Below, one piece after another: positions 35,601 through 46,162 of a stretch of DNA of 64,000 bases (its first letter is position 1; each line of letters opens with the position of its first letter). Source of the stretch: Gordionus sp. m RMFG-2023 (Eukaryota > Nematomorpha > Gordioida > Chordodea > Parachordodidae). The DNA lies in contig NC_088775.1 in the NCBI RefSeq assembly GCF_954871325.1, forward strand, positions 3,831,475-3,895,474, read 5' to 3'. The notes below the pieces were generated by a model. It did no database searches and was not told where the DNA came from. It saw nothing but the letters and a program-made list of their open reading frames with translations. Both the position numbers and the translations under genes were made by a program.

Positions 35601-38600
35601 AATGGTTTTATTTGTTTTAATATCAGCATAAGTATATCGGAAAAGAGTACGGTTAGATTCCGCCTCAGCGTCAATATGAACGCTCACCAAACCCATTCCA
35701 AATGCGAGGGGCACGGAAATGAATTTATAACGGACCTTAAAAACGGAAAATTCATAGGTAATTTAAGAAGATTTTTTTCTTTAAAAAATTCTGGCAGGTT
35801 GTGGAAATAAAAATCTATTCGGTTTTAATCAAGGGATTCCTTTTTTAAAAATAAACTATTGATTTAAATCAGATTTTATTTAATTTTTCATTCCACCAAA
35901 CATATCACTTACAAAATTCACTTGTCATTTTACTACAAATTAACTTTTGAATTTTATTTTAGCAGTTTTAATACGTGAAAATTAAAAAAATAAATTATTT
36001 AAATACACCATCTCTAATATAACATTTTTGATATCGAGGAGCTATCATATAGATAGGATCAACGGCCAGATACTTTTTGGCTGAAACTGAAATCGGTGTA
36101 ACGTGTGAAAATGATCTATGATATTTCGAAATCTCACACCATCAAAATTCCTCGGATGGTTGTGAGATTTTAATTTAAATGCCCCCCCCCCCCAATGTTT
36201 TTGAAGCGATAAATCTAATATAAAAATTTTCATAATATGAATTTTAAATATAATATAGAGATATCAATGGTACAGAACCTAACTGTTTAGCATTTATAAT
36301 CAATGTTTTAGAATAATATTTTAATAATCCTTTGTAAGAGATATATTGATTTAATTTCAAGAGGAGATTTCGAAATCTCACGGTTAATCACTTTCACACT
36401 TTACACCTTAATCGATTTCGGTTGAAACTGGGCTAGTTGAATTCGGTTTTTATACTTTAGTCGGTTAAGACCGAATACCGGACCTTTATCTTTGTTTATT
36501 ATAACTAAATAAATAAATGAATAAAGAACAAACCAACTCGAGGGTTTACCATTCATCCATCCCTCCTGCTGAGACCGCCTTAACTATTTTGGCTCGAGCT
36601 ATCAGGCGAGTGACCCGAGTTCGACATCCGATCGGAACCAAAGTTTTGTCTCGAGACAACGTGGATGTGTTCAGCTTTATCTCCCTAACAATAGCACCAT
36701 ACATGAAATCTATGTGGCAAAGGGTCGTTTTCTCTCATCCCGATTTGTTTAGGGGATTCGTTTGCAAATGGTAAAAAATATTTGTATATTTTTAAAAATA
36801 ATAAATGAATGCATGTAGACAGAATCTCCAACCCCCCCCCCCCTTGTTTAAAGCAATCGGTTTTATGTCAGACATTGATCTTTGAAATAGTATTAGGTTA
36901 TCGCTGTAGGAGAGATTCTATATTTTATAGGTATGCTAATTTTTTTTAAATGTTAGAAATTTTAAAGTGCAGAAAAAAATAGAAGGCCCCTTGGATATAG
37001 TTACAGAACATCGGAAATCATTAAAAGATACCTTTAAATTGTATTAGATACAGGTATGAGCGAAAAAGTATCTAGATACCCATACAATTACGATACATTT
37101 TTTATTATTCAGTTTAATATTTATATATATATATGATATATAATTAAATGATTATTAAAATTATTATTGTTTGTTTTTTTAATAAAATATTCTCATCATC
37201 GAGGAGTTATCCTCATTTAAACTCAAAAATTATTGTCTACTGGTGTGCCGAGAGAGAGGGTGGTATTATACTTTTATGAGTACCATCATAATATTCGGAT
37301 AATTTCGTAACATATAAGCCACACTTCTGGCGCGTAGCCGGGAATTTCCTACGAAGGGGGAAGAGGGTATAATTTTATTTATATTGAAATGATTTTTTTT
37401 GGAGCGATAAAAATTTATTAGAACTAATTATCAGACAATATATATTAGAACTAATCATATTTGAAAATATGATAATTTCGAACACTTAATAATATGAAAA
37501 TTCAAAATATTGAGAGCGAATATAATATGGATAAAAAGAATATTATAGCTATATAAACCGGTTTGTAAATCAAAATAAATATAAAAATTAAACATTTTAT
37601 AATTATTTAAAAAAGTTTAATAAAAATATCTTCTGTTTTTGGGGAATTAGATCTCGATGAGTAAAGCTAATTTATTCTATCATTTTTTAAGATATCTTAA
37701 TTTTGATATAGGTTTTTATTTTCTGTAATGAAAGAAAAGGTCCTCTCATTCGTGCTTTTACTAATTGGTAATCATTGTCAAAATATACAATAATTTTAAT
37801 AATTTGGAAATAAAATATATTTTAGAGTATGCAATGCTTCCATTTTTATTTCTTGGAGGATTATCTGCAAGACTGGATCTTTCATTCATACCTTTTAAAT
37901 TCTGAAATTAATTGACCTTCAGATACATTTATGTCCTATGAATAAAAATTTAGCTAAATATTTAATTTTTTTTTCGAAGGAATGGGAATAGTAATATAAA
38001 CCCAACAAAATGGTGACAAAATGTTAAATTGATAAGTTTCTACTCTTCCTTGGCTACGCCAACGAATTAGGGGTTAATAACTGTGAAAAAAATATTTTTT
38101 TAAGGATACTATTGGTTATCAATCATTATAAAATCTGTAGATGTTCATGTCACTCAAGCATTTAATTATTTACCTCTGGGGATCTAGTAGGAAACACGGA
38201 ATTTTTAGACTTTAGTTTTGAAAACCTATATATATATCCTATTATGATTCACCTTTTATAGTATCAATAAACCTTACGAGTAATCATTTCCTCATACCTG
38301 CTAAATTAATTTAAAACTATATTTTACAAGTTTTAAAGGTACATTTTAAATGTATCTGTATACAGATTTACAAAAAAACCATTAATTTATTTTAGGATAT
38401 TTGCTCGCAACTCTATGCTTAACTCTTGTCAACGAACAACCAGTTGTGTTACCATATTTCAAAGTGGAATCAAGGATAACGTCGTGCCCAATCATGCTCA
38501 CGCTGTCTTGAACCAAAGAATTCATCCCTCTCAAACCCTCGAACAAGTAATAGACTTATAGTTTCACCTACCCCTTGTCTATGCTCATAAGTAATGTTTA

Positions 38601-40877
38601 TACCTAAAATCAGGGACCCTAACCGTTATTTATAACGGTTCAGTATGTAAAAAATTATAATGGTTACGTAAGAAAAAATTTACAAAGGTTCGGTTCAGCT
38701 AATTATAAAGGTTCATAATGGTTTATTCCGGTTAGAAATTTTTTATTATTCGTTATTTGATTCGATTTTACGAATACGAGTTAAAAAAATTAGATTTGAA
38801 TCGGAAACTAATAACTAATTCGAATAACTTTACTTATTCATAAATATTTAAAATTATTTATAAGTATTTAACATGTTCCTTTACAGAACTTTTTATTTCT
38901 ACATCTATAAATCACCTTTAAAAATTTAATAAACTAATTTTTCCAGAGTTTGATAAAAAAAAATTTTTTTTAGAAAATATCTTTGTATATTTTTTTAAAG
39001 AAAGATGTTTGATCAAATTTTACCTAAAATTCCAAATAGTACAAAAAAACCTTTTATAATTTTCATGCACAAGAAATCTTTCAAAATGAAATCATAAATA
39101 TTTTAAATAATTCAAAGATTCATTCAAAATGGATTTTTTTTTCCCATTTTTGAAAATATTTTTAAGAGAATTTAATTTTCTAATCGAATATTAGACGAAA
39201 CAAATCGAATAATGTTTTTATTATTCGAATCGAATAGGAATAATGCAAATTATCGATGCATATTTTAGTAGGTATGTCAAAGATGAAACTGAAACCCCGA
39301 CCTACAATTTAAAAGCCGTCTTAAGTTTAGTCCAGTTTTTGACAATTCACTACTCAAATGAGTCGGACCAAAGATTTTTCAGATTTAAAATTGAGATTCC
39401 GAATTCCCCATTGATATATCCCAATTAAAACATTTTTTTTTAAACTCCCATTTTTCCTCCGCAATATTTGTATTTAATAAATTAAAACTGCTTTATAGAG
39501 TCAGACGCCCTTTTTTAAAAAAAGAATATATTTATTTAGGCTAACTCAATATTTCATCCAGAAAAATATTACTCAAGCCCGAAGATTTTGCTCATAGAAG
39601 GAACAAAGATCTCAACATATATTATCGAAATCTCGAGGCTTAGGCGATACTTTTCCTGCTAAAATATTGAGTTAGCCGTTTAACAACACTACTTACTCCT
39701 AACACATTATTATCATTGAAAAGGCCTTCCTCTGCTATAATGATCCGATAATTTGAACACCCCCCCCCCAACTAAAATAAAATAATTAGTGTTTTTTTAT
39801 ATAAAATTTAGACAGATAACCATATTTATTTATTTTTAAATCGGCAATTAAAAAGGTAGCTCAAATTAACGCCAACGCCATTAACGATACCAGAGTCAAA
39901 AGCCATTTAACTTGCGCTGGTCCTACCGTGCCCGTCTCCAGCATTCATTCACGCTATTTCGAGTCCCTAGCCACTATGATTAAACAGATATTTGGCTCTG
40001 AGACCTTGGTCTTACCCAGTAAATAACACGACAATTTTACAACTTTCCTTATTTTATTTCTTACATTTTTCCTTGAGGAGAAAAAATAGGATTATTTTTA
40101 TAAGGGTAAAATTTCATATCACTCTTGAGCCAAATAATTGTTCAGTTACTTGCCAATGGCATATAATAATACCTAAACTGATGATTCATTCATAATAACG
40201 CATTTTAAAGCGTCATCATGTGAACCACGTGACACTCCATCTTGGTAAACTATTTAGGATCCAGAATACTTTAATTTATTTGAATTTGGTTTGATAAATA
40301 CATATTTTCTTATAAGAATAGCCTTGAAATATATTATTTTCATGGTTGTCAAGTCGGTCAATTGATAGGAGTAGAGTCAAATACTCTAAAAAATCTGCAT
40401 AAAAAAATTTATTACAAAATTAAGTTAATATCATTTTAAAAACATTTATTTGAATTTCTGATCAAATATCAGTCAATTGTAAAATACACAACTCTGATTA
40501 TTTTTTTTTATATACTATGTATAACTAATATGGCGTTCTCAGTTGTTTTTCATTGATGTATACTTGTAATGAATTCATCGTAAGTCTATGTATAATTATA
40601 TGACATTGATACTTGCATGAAATAATATATTTTTTAAAATATTATTTTTACATATTAAAATAAAGTAATATTCCCAGCCAGTACTGATTCTAAACATTTT
40701 AAGGATTTGGCTGATGATTTGTACAGATTTTCACCAGTTAAAATGTTATCAAGTGACCTAAATAGAGTCCATGGCATCAATGAAAGGATTTCTTTGTTAA
40801 ATTATGCTCAGTGTGTTACATTTTACTATCATTTTATAGTGAATAAAATGTTTGCAGATCAGAAGATTGAAGATTAA
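23638..40877 (+). CDS. PM20D1: M20 metallopeptidase, PM20D1/carboxypeptidase S type, ten exons
   Basis: Exons: 23638-23761, 23856-23978, 30134-30394, 32386-32605, 34219-34328, 35627-35757, 36527-36770, 38396-38546, 39856-40018, 40678-40877; about 575 residues, close to yeast CPS1 (576) and longer than human PM20D1 (502). Exon 1 encodes an N-terminal hydrophobic anchor (MFEFIITILAGLLSFIFYLL). All M20 metal and catalytic residues are present: AHLDVVP, YGRGTLDCK, GHDEE, ILDEG and the C-terminal RVHGINE. The lid domain reads HSSIPPAETAL, preceded by an insertion of about 25 residues. Family members cleave or form N-acyl amino acids (PM20D1) or trim peptides in the vacuole (CPS1). Eight of nine junctions agree in phase. 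Exon 3 to 4 does not: with the homology-based acceptor (32386) one base is lacking, whereas an acceptor giving a start at 32328 restores frame but adds about 20 hydrophobic residues. Outer exons (1, 2, 10) are very A+T-rich; exons 3-9 are not. Confidence 0.92.
26012..26079 (-). repeat. tRNA-derived SINE head or tRNA pseudogene
   Basis: On the - strand the sequence has a D-arm/A-box-like stretch (TGATCTAGTCGGCAAGAG) and, about 30 bases on, a B-box GGTTCGAATCC. Spacing fits a tRNA, but the acceptor stem (GCACCTG against ...CCAGCA) and the anticodon stem pair poorly, so it is not a working tRNA gene. Only one copy was noticed in the window. It lies in intron 2 of the peptidase gene, next to a G-run. 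Confidence 0.6.
26487..26618. mobile_element. 132-bp hAT-type MITE with perfect 8-bp target duplication
   Basis: Ends are TAGTGCTGCAAA and TTTACAGCACTA (inverted, one mismatch). It is flanked on both sides by GATAATTG (26479-26486 and 26619-26626). The interior carries GTAACG/CGTTAC palindromes. A related piece (CCATTCGTTACCTTCTTCTA) occurs at 43837-43880. The identical duplication suggests a relatively recent insertion. Confidence 0.88.
26774..27046 (+). CDS. Unrecognised 90-codon open frame in a peptidase intron
   Basis: The peptide has a balanced, soluble composition (starts LGTADYWSYQYKGDHL, ends LPTLSIKRSVY) and looks more protein-like than other open frames in the introns. No in-frame ATG lies at its 5' end (the first is about 40 codons in), there is no acceptor AG between the upstream stop and the open frame, and I recognise no family. 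It could be the last exon of a nested gene, a retrocopy fragment or a transposon piece. Confidence 0.25.
   Translation: MLGTADYWSYQYKGDHLTNNDFDEACDLIQELGILSKEMINQNIFSDIVDFRSQNGGIFNSPKYAESNQILSLELLERALPTLSIKRSVY
27307..27470. mobile_element. MITE family 1, right end lost
   Basis: TAGCGTTGTTAAACGGC at the left, then the family core (CATAGAAGGAACAAAGATC, TTAGGCAATATTTTT). The right terminal repeat is replaced by A/T-rich sequence. Confidence 0.75.
27991..28331. repeat. Long palindromic element, copy 1
   Basis: The left arm (TCGGCAATGTGTTATT, then TTTTTACCGGAAATGTATTTC) is the reverse complement of the right arm (CATTTCCGGTAAAATCC, then AATAACATATTGCCGGG). The arms are separated by roughly 100 bp. 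An open frame across the left arm is incidental. A second copy follows at about 28870-29231. Confidence 0.65.
28530..28705. mobile_element. MITE family 1-like, diverged copy
   Basis: The left end GGTTTTGTTAAAGAGCCC and core (AACATTATGTATGAGCC, TGCTTGGACATCTATTTG) resemble the 47153-47364 subfamily. The right end is not identifiable. Confidence 0.45.
28870..29231. repeat. Long palindromic element, copy 2
   Basis: CATGTTTGGAATTACCTATC near 28970 is inverted with respect to GGTAGGTAATTCCAAACATG near 29130. The outer arm ends ATTACCGGAAAG, as in copy 1. The same unit thus occurs twice within 1.3 kb. Confidence 0.6.
30541..31408. repeat. Probable solo LTR of a retroelement (fossil)
   Basis: An 868-bp block starts TGTTGTGGCC and ends CCTGTGACA (TG...CA), with a 4-bp repeat CAAA on each side. 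It is clearly GC-richer and CpG-richer than its surroundings and carries no recognisable protein. No internal region or second LTR is present, so it looks like a solo remnant. It lies in intron 3 of the peptidase gene. Family not determined. Confidence 0.4.
33810..34072. mobile_element. MITE family 4, degraded copy
   Basis: Arms ATTCATTCTTTAG...CAGCTGG and CGCCATCTTGGTTT face their complements AAACCAAGATGG and CAACCAGCTG, and close with GTCAGTCTAGATATT. The outermost ends are worn and no target duplication is visible. In intron 4 of the peptidase gene. Confidence 0.7.
35381..35471. repeat. Tandem duplication, unit about 48 bp, two copies
   Basis: The unit beginning ATTAGATTAAATATAAAAAA and continuing CGCGTACCTGAATAT..CCGAGACCT is repeated twice with one base difference, in intron 5 of the peptidase gene. 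Confidence 0.85.
36078..36432. repeat. Inverted-repeat element in a peptidase intron
   Basis: GGCTGAAACTGAAATCGGTG, GTGTGAAAATGATC and TTTCGAAATCTCA on the left are mirrored by TTTCGAAATCTCA, CACTTTCACACTTTACACC and ATTTCGGTTGAAAC on the right, about 230 bp apart. A C-run of 12 bases lies between the arms. Probable MITE; family not seen elsewhere in the window apart from short CGGTTGAA pieces near 33130. Confidence 0.6.
39538..39691. mobile_element. MITE family 1, left end truncated
   Basis: The core (GGCTAACTCAATATTTC, CATAGAAGGAACAAAGATC) and right end GTTAGCCGTTTAACAACACTA are well conserved; the left terminal repeat is missing. In intron 8 of the peptidase gene. Confidence 0.75.
40154..40608. 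mobile_element. MITE family 4, complete copy with target duplication
   Basis: Begins CAATGGCATATAATAATACC and ends TATAATTATATGACATTG. Flanks TTACTTGC (40146-40153) and ATACTTGC (40609-40616) agree at 7 of 8. Internal arms CACTCCATCTTGG and ATGGCGTTCTCAG follow the other copies. It lies in intron 9, just before the last peptidase exon. Confidence 0.8.
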
Positions 40878-41206
40878 TAATATATATTGTATTAACTTAA
40901 GCTAAAAAAAATTTTTTTTAATCTAATCAACATAAATATAATAATTATTATAAGCCATATTTGGAAAAAATTTAATTTATAAGATATAAATTATTATTAT
41001 AACTAATTCCTATATTTAACATTTATATTCAATATATTTATTTATATTTTGATAATGAAAAGATCATTTAGTGGTAACATGTAATTAATAAATGGAGATA
41101 TTTCACATACATTTGTAAACATATAAAAACACTATACATTAAAAATATTTTGTTAAAAGCTTATTTTTTTAATAATTTTGTTTCATGATTTTCAAATTTC
41201 ATTAAT

Positions 41207-41804
41207 TTATTCCAGTTTTGGCAATATAATTGCAATATACCCTTCTTTGTCAGGCTTTATAGACATAAATAATTATTAAATTATATAATTACTTTTTGCA
41301 ATAATAAATCAGGGTTAGTAATAAGGTTTTCATTAATTTCAATCAATTTACCTTCACATGCAGGGTATATCTTATAAATATTTTCTTCTGTTTCAATTGT
41401 GCATAGTAATGAATTTAATTTTATCACTTGTGCACCCTTAATATATACTTTTATATAATTAACATGCATTTAAATAAACTTTTTTGCCTTTTCCAGAAAC
41501 CTTGTTTTTAAGCCTATTAACTTTCTTTGAAATTTGAAAATCTATATTTTTAATTTTGGAATCACTTATTATTAGAGGATGAGATGGTGCTAATGTGATA
41601 ACAATTATTCTATTATAATAAGTTATAAATAACAAATAATATATATAATCAAACTTATTTGAAAACTTTAACAGGCATATATCATTACCAATGAAATCTT
41701 AAATAAATATATATATATATTTATAAAAATTAGTTACCTTTATCGATGATTTTTGTATAGTATTTTTCGTTCAGTTTACTTAAATTATCTTCTTCATATT
41801 CCAT
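41207..41804 (-). CDS. ABITRAM: ABITRAM (FAM206A, Simiate) with four tiny introns
   Basis: Five exons on the - strand: 41804-41738, 41697-41667, 41609-41480, 41436-41293, 41254-41207, giving 139 residues with a start MEYEEDNLSKL and a stop after ILPKLE. Every phase agrees (1, 2, 0, 0). Similarity to human ABITRAM (about 180 aa) runs through the protein: VITLAPSHPLI, NRLKNKVSGK, then KGAQ-equivalent GAQVIKL, CEGKLIEINENL and PDKEGYIAIILPKLE. The middle is the glycine-cleavage-H-like (lipoyl/biotinyl-type barrel) fold, without a lipoyl lysine motif. In mammals the protein binds actin and influences transcription and dendrite shape. Introns are only 40, 57, 43 and 38 nt. The coding sequence is very A+T-rich and the whole gene has almost no CpG. 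It converges with the peptidase gene, 329 bp away. Confidence 0.93.
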
Positions 41805-43559
41805 AAAACGTACTAGTTTTGCTAGAAATAATTAAAAACCTATCATATCACCTGTCAGGATTGACAGATTTGTCAAGTAATAATAATGATGAAAAAATAT
41901 ATGTCATATTAGATGATGAAATGATAGATAAGAATCTGATGGATGGAGAAGGAAGAAAAGGGTTTACAAACTAATTAAATTTTTTTTATCCATTTGAATT
42001 TAATCTTGACTTTATCGAAGTAAAACAGCGTTTCTACTGCAGGCAAATAGCCAGAAATTTTTTCAGGATGTGGATAATTATTTTTAAAATATCCTAAGAT
42101 GAACATTAAAATTTGATAATGAATTATAGTTATTTAAAAGAATCATTTCGAATACTTAATTATCGGTATTTGAAATCGGGTTAAAAGTTTTAAATCATAA
42201 AATTGCGCTGGAAAAAAATATTTAAATTTTTGAGCATATAAAATATAAATAAATTTATAATAATTATTGATTAGAAAAAATGACCCAATTTTAAATATAC
42301 AAATTATATTTTGAAAATACAAATTAAGATTTCTTTTTAAATTTTATTATTGATATACTTATCGATTGTAATTCGATATTTATTTATAATCGGGATTATA
42401 ATTTAATTATATTCCTATATGTTTCTAACATTATATTCTTTTAAATTTAGCACTTTTTTTAAAAATTTGCACGGGATAAAATAAAGAAGATGCATCTTTA
42501 ATTGGTGCAAATGATGAAAGTGGTGTTATATTTAGAGAAGCATGATTGATGGTATTCAATTATCAACGTTTTAAGAATCAACTAATTTTTTGAAAATAAT
42601 TTTGCTTCCCGATCAGATTTCTATGTCATAATAATTCCTAATCTTATCTAGACTTGTATAAATATATTAGGATATTTTTTTATAAGTAATGTTATTTCAA
42701 TAAACAAATAGAAATTAATACACGTCATTTATTTTTTGAAAGATTCTAATCCACAAAATTGTGTGATCTATTTCGCTAATAATCTACGGCTTTCTAATAA
42801 ACTGCAATTGGGATGTGAATCTAGCATACCTAAAAGGGTGTCTATTTAGGAGGTAACATTATATCAAAAGCCAATCTTGGCACTAAATTCTTCAATATCT
42901 TATAGTCTGGAGCCTTTTAGCTTATTTACTGACAATAATATAATGTCAAACGGAATCAAGGTCAAAAATCCGATAATTATTAGCCCAATTAATTTTCAAA
43001 AAATGTCTCATTTGTTTATGGGTCCGATCTTAAATGTTTAAATAAAAAAATATAATAATTTTTTTAAATTTAACAAAGCCACAGCAGGGTTTCTTATTCA
43101 AATTCGAAAAGATAACTGACAATCAATTAGTATTATTTAAAAGCCCGATTCGGGATGATTTTAAAAAACGGCCCGATTAAGAATATGTATTAATTTCAAT
43201 GTTACCAATATTAATTTTAATATATATATAATTATTAGTTTATTTTCACGATTACCTTTATTTTTTATTCTCCGCAATTTTTACAAAATGAAAAATAATA
43301 AAAATTAATTAATTAAAACAATAACTTCAAAGCTTTTATCACCCATTAAAAATAATCAATAATTTATAACATTTATTTATAAAATAACTAAAACTCGCGA
43401 TCATTTATTTAATAATCATTACTCAACTAAAATTCCGCAATATATAAATAACGAATCCTTCGACACGCTCCCACCGTAAATAAATCCCTTGATAGCTACC
43501 TATAATTCTTCAATTTCCCCACCGTCTTTTCGCATCCTCCTATCAGATGCTTCATATCT
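41805..43559. other. Upstream of ABITRAM; no other gene seen
   Basis: A+T-rich sequence. The ABITRAM promoter presumably lies just right of 41804, but no motif is convincing. At 43139-43190 AAGCCCGATTCGGGATG and AACGGCCCGATTAAG are a fragment of MITE family 1. Confidence 0.5.
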
Positions 43560-44205
43560 CAGAATCATTGATCATTACATCCCACCAACTTCCCAAGTCT
43601 CCTTCTAAACTCCCCACATTACCGAGAGCGGCCTCGAGCTCCCACAACTCCTCAGTTTCCCTCAATCGTTGATTTTCACCCACATCCGCTGCTTCCTGTT
43701 TCTCGCTTCCATATCGTCAGAATATTCCCCGCTGCCACTCCGCTTTAATGACATTATAAAAAATATTTAAATAACAAGTCGACCGTGGACTGGCCATAAA
43801 AATCAGCCCAAATCGAGCCGTTGAACCACTAGAAAACCATTCGTTACCTTCTTCTAGAAGTAACGAGTAACGATAGCTCCCATATTGTCATAATATTCCC
43901 CGCTGCCACTCCGCTTGGTGCTTCATCTATTTCCATCAGATCTTCGACAGGCCAGAATTGTTGTTCTCCACCCGCCACCCTTTGACTGTGTTCCTGTTCC
44001 TCCTCACATTCTACTCTTCTCCTTGTTCCAGGGATTTTTGCTACTGGCCGGGACTGGGACTCTGCTGTTCTTCCTATATATCGTATTGGCTCCGTTCGCA
44101 CGTTGCTTTCCCTCCTTTCCCAATTCCAGGGACACCGGTACTGGAGATGTCCCCGCCTTTGACAATGGTTCGGGTCGAGCCTACCTTTGCAGATCTCTAA
44201 TTTAT
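43560..44205 (-). pseudogene. Broken zinc-knuckle (Gag-like) retroelement remnant with inserted MITE pieces
   Basis: A GC-rich island whose - strand shows a CCHC-knuckle-like sequence (HCQRRGHLQYRCP) followed by a charged, low-complexity tail (RRVECEEEQEHSQRV). This is typical of the end of a retroelement Gag. The outer end at about 44202 reads TAGAGATCTGCAAAGGTA on the - strand, like MITE family 3. A 36-bp sequence (ending CCCCGCTGCCACTCCGCTT) occurs twice, at 43710-43745 and 43881-43916, with fragments of MITE family 1 and the GTAACG family between. It is old and broken in several places. A host zinc-knuckle gene cannot be fully excluded. Confidence 0.4.
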
Positions 44206-44990
44206 ATCTCAAAATTTAAGGTTTTTTAAATAATTAAATGCATTATTAATTGGTCGGGGCTGATATATTTTTTTTTTCAAAATATATTCCATTAATAATA
44301 AATGATTGCCCAAATTTAATTGACTCCAATCATTTGTATTAAAAAAGAAAAATTATCAATATTTAATTAATAATTTTTTAAAGTATAAATTATACAAAAA
44401 AACATATAGGAAAACTATTTCGTTTACAATATAGTATATACTATATTGTAAATTATCTTAGGTCATTGGCTACCAAATATTCATCTATTCATAATGATAA
44501 TCTTGAGCAACTAGGACTATTTAACTAATCGAGAAAAAGAGCTTAATTCCTTATTTTCACCTTCTTTCTTTCTTTTTTTAATTTAGAGATAAAAATGTCT
44601 TCGATTTATGGAAGATAATAAGATTTTCCTAAACTTTCAATATAGCTAGAAAGGTCATGTGCGTTCCAGCTACGAGCACACCCAGCTAGCGTGTATTTTC
44701 CATAGCTGGGCTCACTCTAAACTCTAAAAGATCATCATTATGTCCTATAAATCTAAATAAAATAATATTTATACGTGATAATTATTACTTAATAAAATCA
44801 ATTAAATTATAGTTATAAACATTATAAAGCATAATTTTATTTTAAAAGTGTTTCCAATGAATTTATAATTTTAATTAAGAAATTTAAGTTAGAAAAATAT
44901 TTGACGCCCCCGTACCGCAGCCAAATTTGTGGCGGCATCTAAATCGATTTGCCGCCGTCAGCCTATTGTTTAGAAAAAAAGAAACTCCGC
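44206..44990. other. Intergenic; no gene seen
   Basis: A/T-rich, with a short palindrome TTACAATATAGTATATACTA at about 44424. At 44640-44720 CCAGCTACGAGCACACC and CCAGCTAGCGTG recur as short words. Nothing coding is supported. Confidence 0.5.
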
Positions 44991-45519
44991 CAGCGTCTAC
45001 ATGACAGGATTTTCACTGGATGCAAAACCCCTTCAAAAACCTTTGCCTACCCCCCTATTATTATTTTCACCTTTATAATTTTATTTATACTCTTTTCAGA
45101 GAATTTATAAATTAATACTCTTTTCAGAGTAATTTATAATCTATCTCTACTACCAACTATCGATATTTTGCGAATATAAAGAATTTATTTTTTAGATAAT
45201 AAATTCAATTAAAACATCCATTATTTACAATGAATTAATTATTATGGCATTATGAGCTTGCTGATATATCTAAACCTTTTAAATTAAAAAGGATAGCAGA
45301 AAGTTTTATATGGAAAACAATGTGTATGATTGTTTGCAATGTATAGATTTGGTTGATAATTGTATTTTAATATTTCTATAATAAAAGTATTAATTTTTAT
45401 AGCAATAAATTTTGTCCTATTTCATCTCAAAAAATTTATCCTACTCCCATTAAAGCAGCCTACCCCCTCAAAAAATAGGATGCAAACTGTTCCTACCCCT
45501 CCCGCTCATGTAGACGCTG
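44991..45519. mobile_element. TIR element with CAGCGTCTACATGA ends
   Basis: The left end CAGCGTCTACATGACAGG and right end CTCATGTAGACGCTG are inverted repeats of at least 14 bp. Both sides then contain GGATGCAAA followed by a C/G-rich tract. The right half recurs in opposite orientation at 20984-21180. Sequence just outside also matches on both sides (AACTCCGC and CGGAGTT), so the true ends may extend a little further. No coding capacity. Confidence 0.6.
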
Positions 45520-46162
45520 AACTCCGCTGCCGATAACGCTGTCAGCGTACAGGTCTATAATATATAAATATTTTTTTAAAAAGCATTTTAAATAAACCTA
45601 AAAATTATGCACATTCGTATACTGGTATTTATGCATTAATTTCTTTTATTACTTAATTAATAAAAATGCTGATTTGTTTGAAAGTTAAGTAAACATACTA
45701 TTTTTTAATAAGAATCTCTAATTAAGAATCCAGCCAGTGGCGTAGGGTGTGGGGAGAGGAGGAGATGTTTGGGAGTTTGACCATCTACTAAATTGTTAAT
45801 AAATGCTTGAAATTAAAAAAAAACAATTATTTTTTTGTTTTTAATTTATTATAAATAATGATTGATCTGAAGAATCTGATAATTATATTATTTTTTTAAG
45901 AAATAAATTTTAAATTATTTTGCATTGTATAAAACTTGCCTAGTTTGTCATATTCCAATTTATATATATTTGTCAATATAAAAAAAACAATCATTAATTT
46001 ATTCCTATTTCAACAAATGTCAAGCACAGACACAACAACTATACCTTATTACAATATTGGAGAATCTTCTTGATAAAGGTATAGATATATAAATAATATA
46101 TTTCGTTCTCCTAGTAAGAAAATATTTTTATATTATCCAGTTCAATCACCAAACATACCTAC
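45520..46162. other. Intergenic, A+T-rich, no feature recognised
   Basis: No coding frame, splice pair or repeat end could be supported. Confidence 0.5.

Noticed and set aside
39243-39428. 61-codon open frame between peptidase exons 8 and 9
   Set aside because: Exons 8 and 9 join directly in phase with full homology (LEQ|VAQ), leaving no room for it, and it matches nothing recognised.
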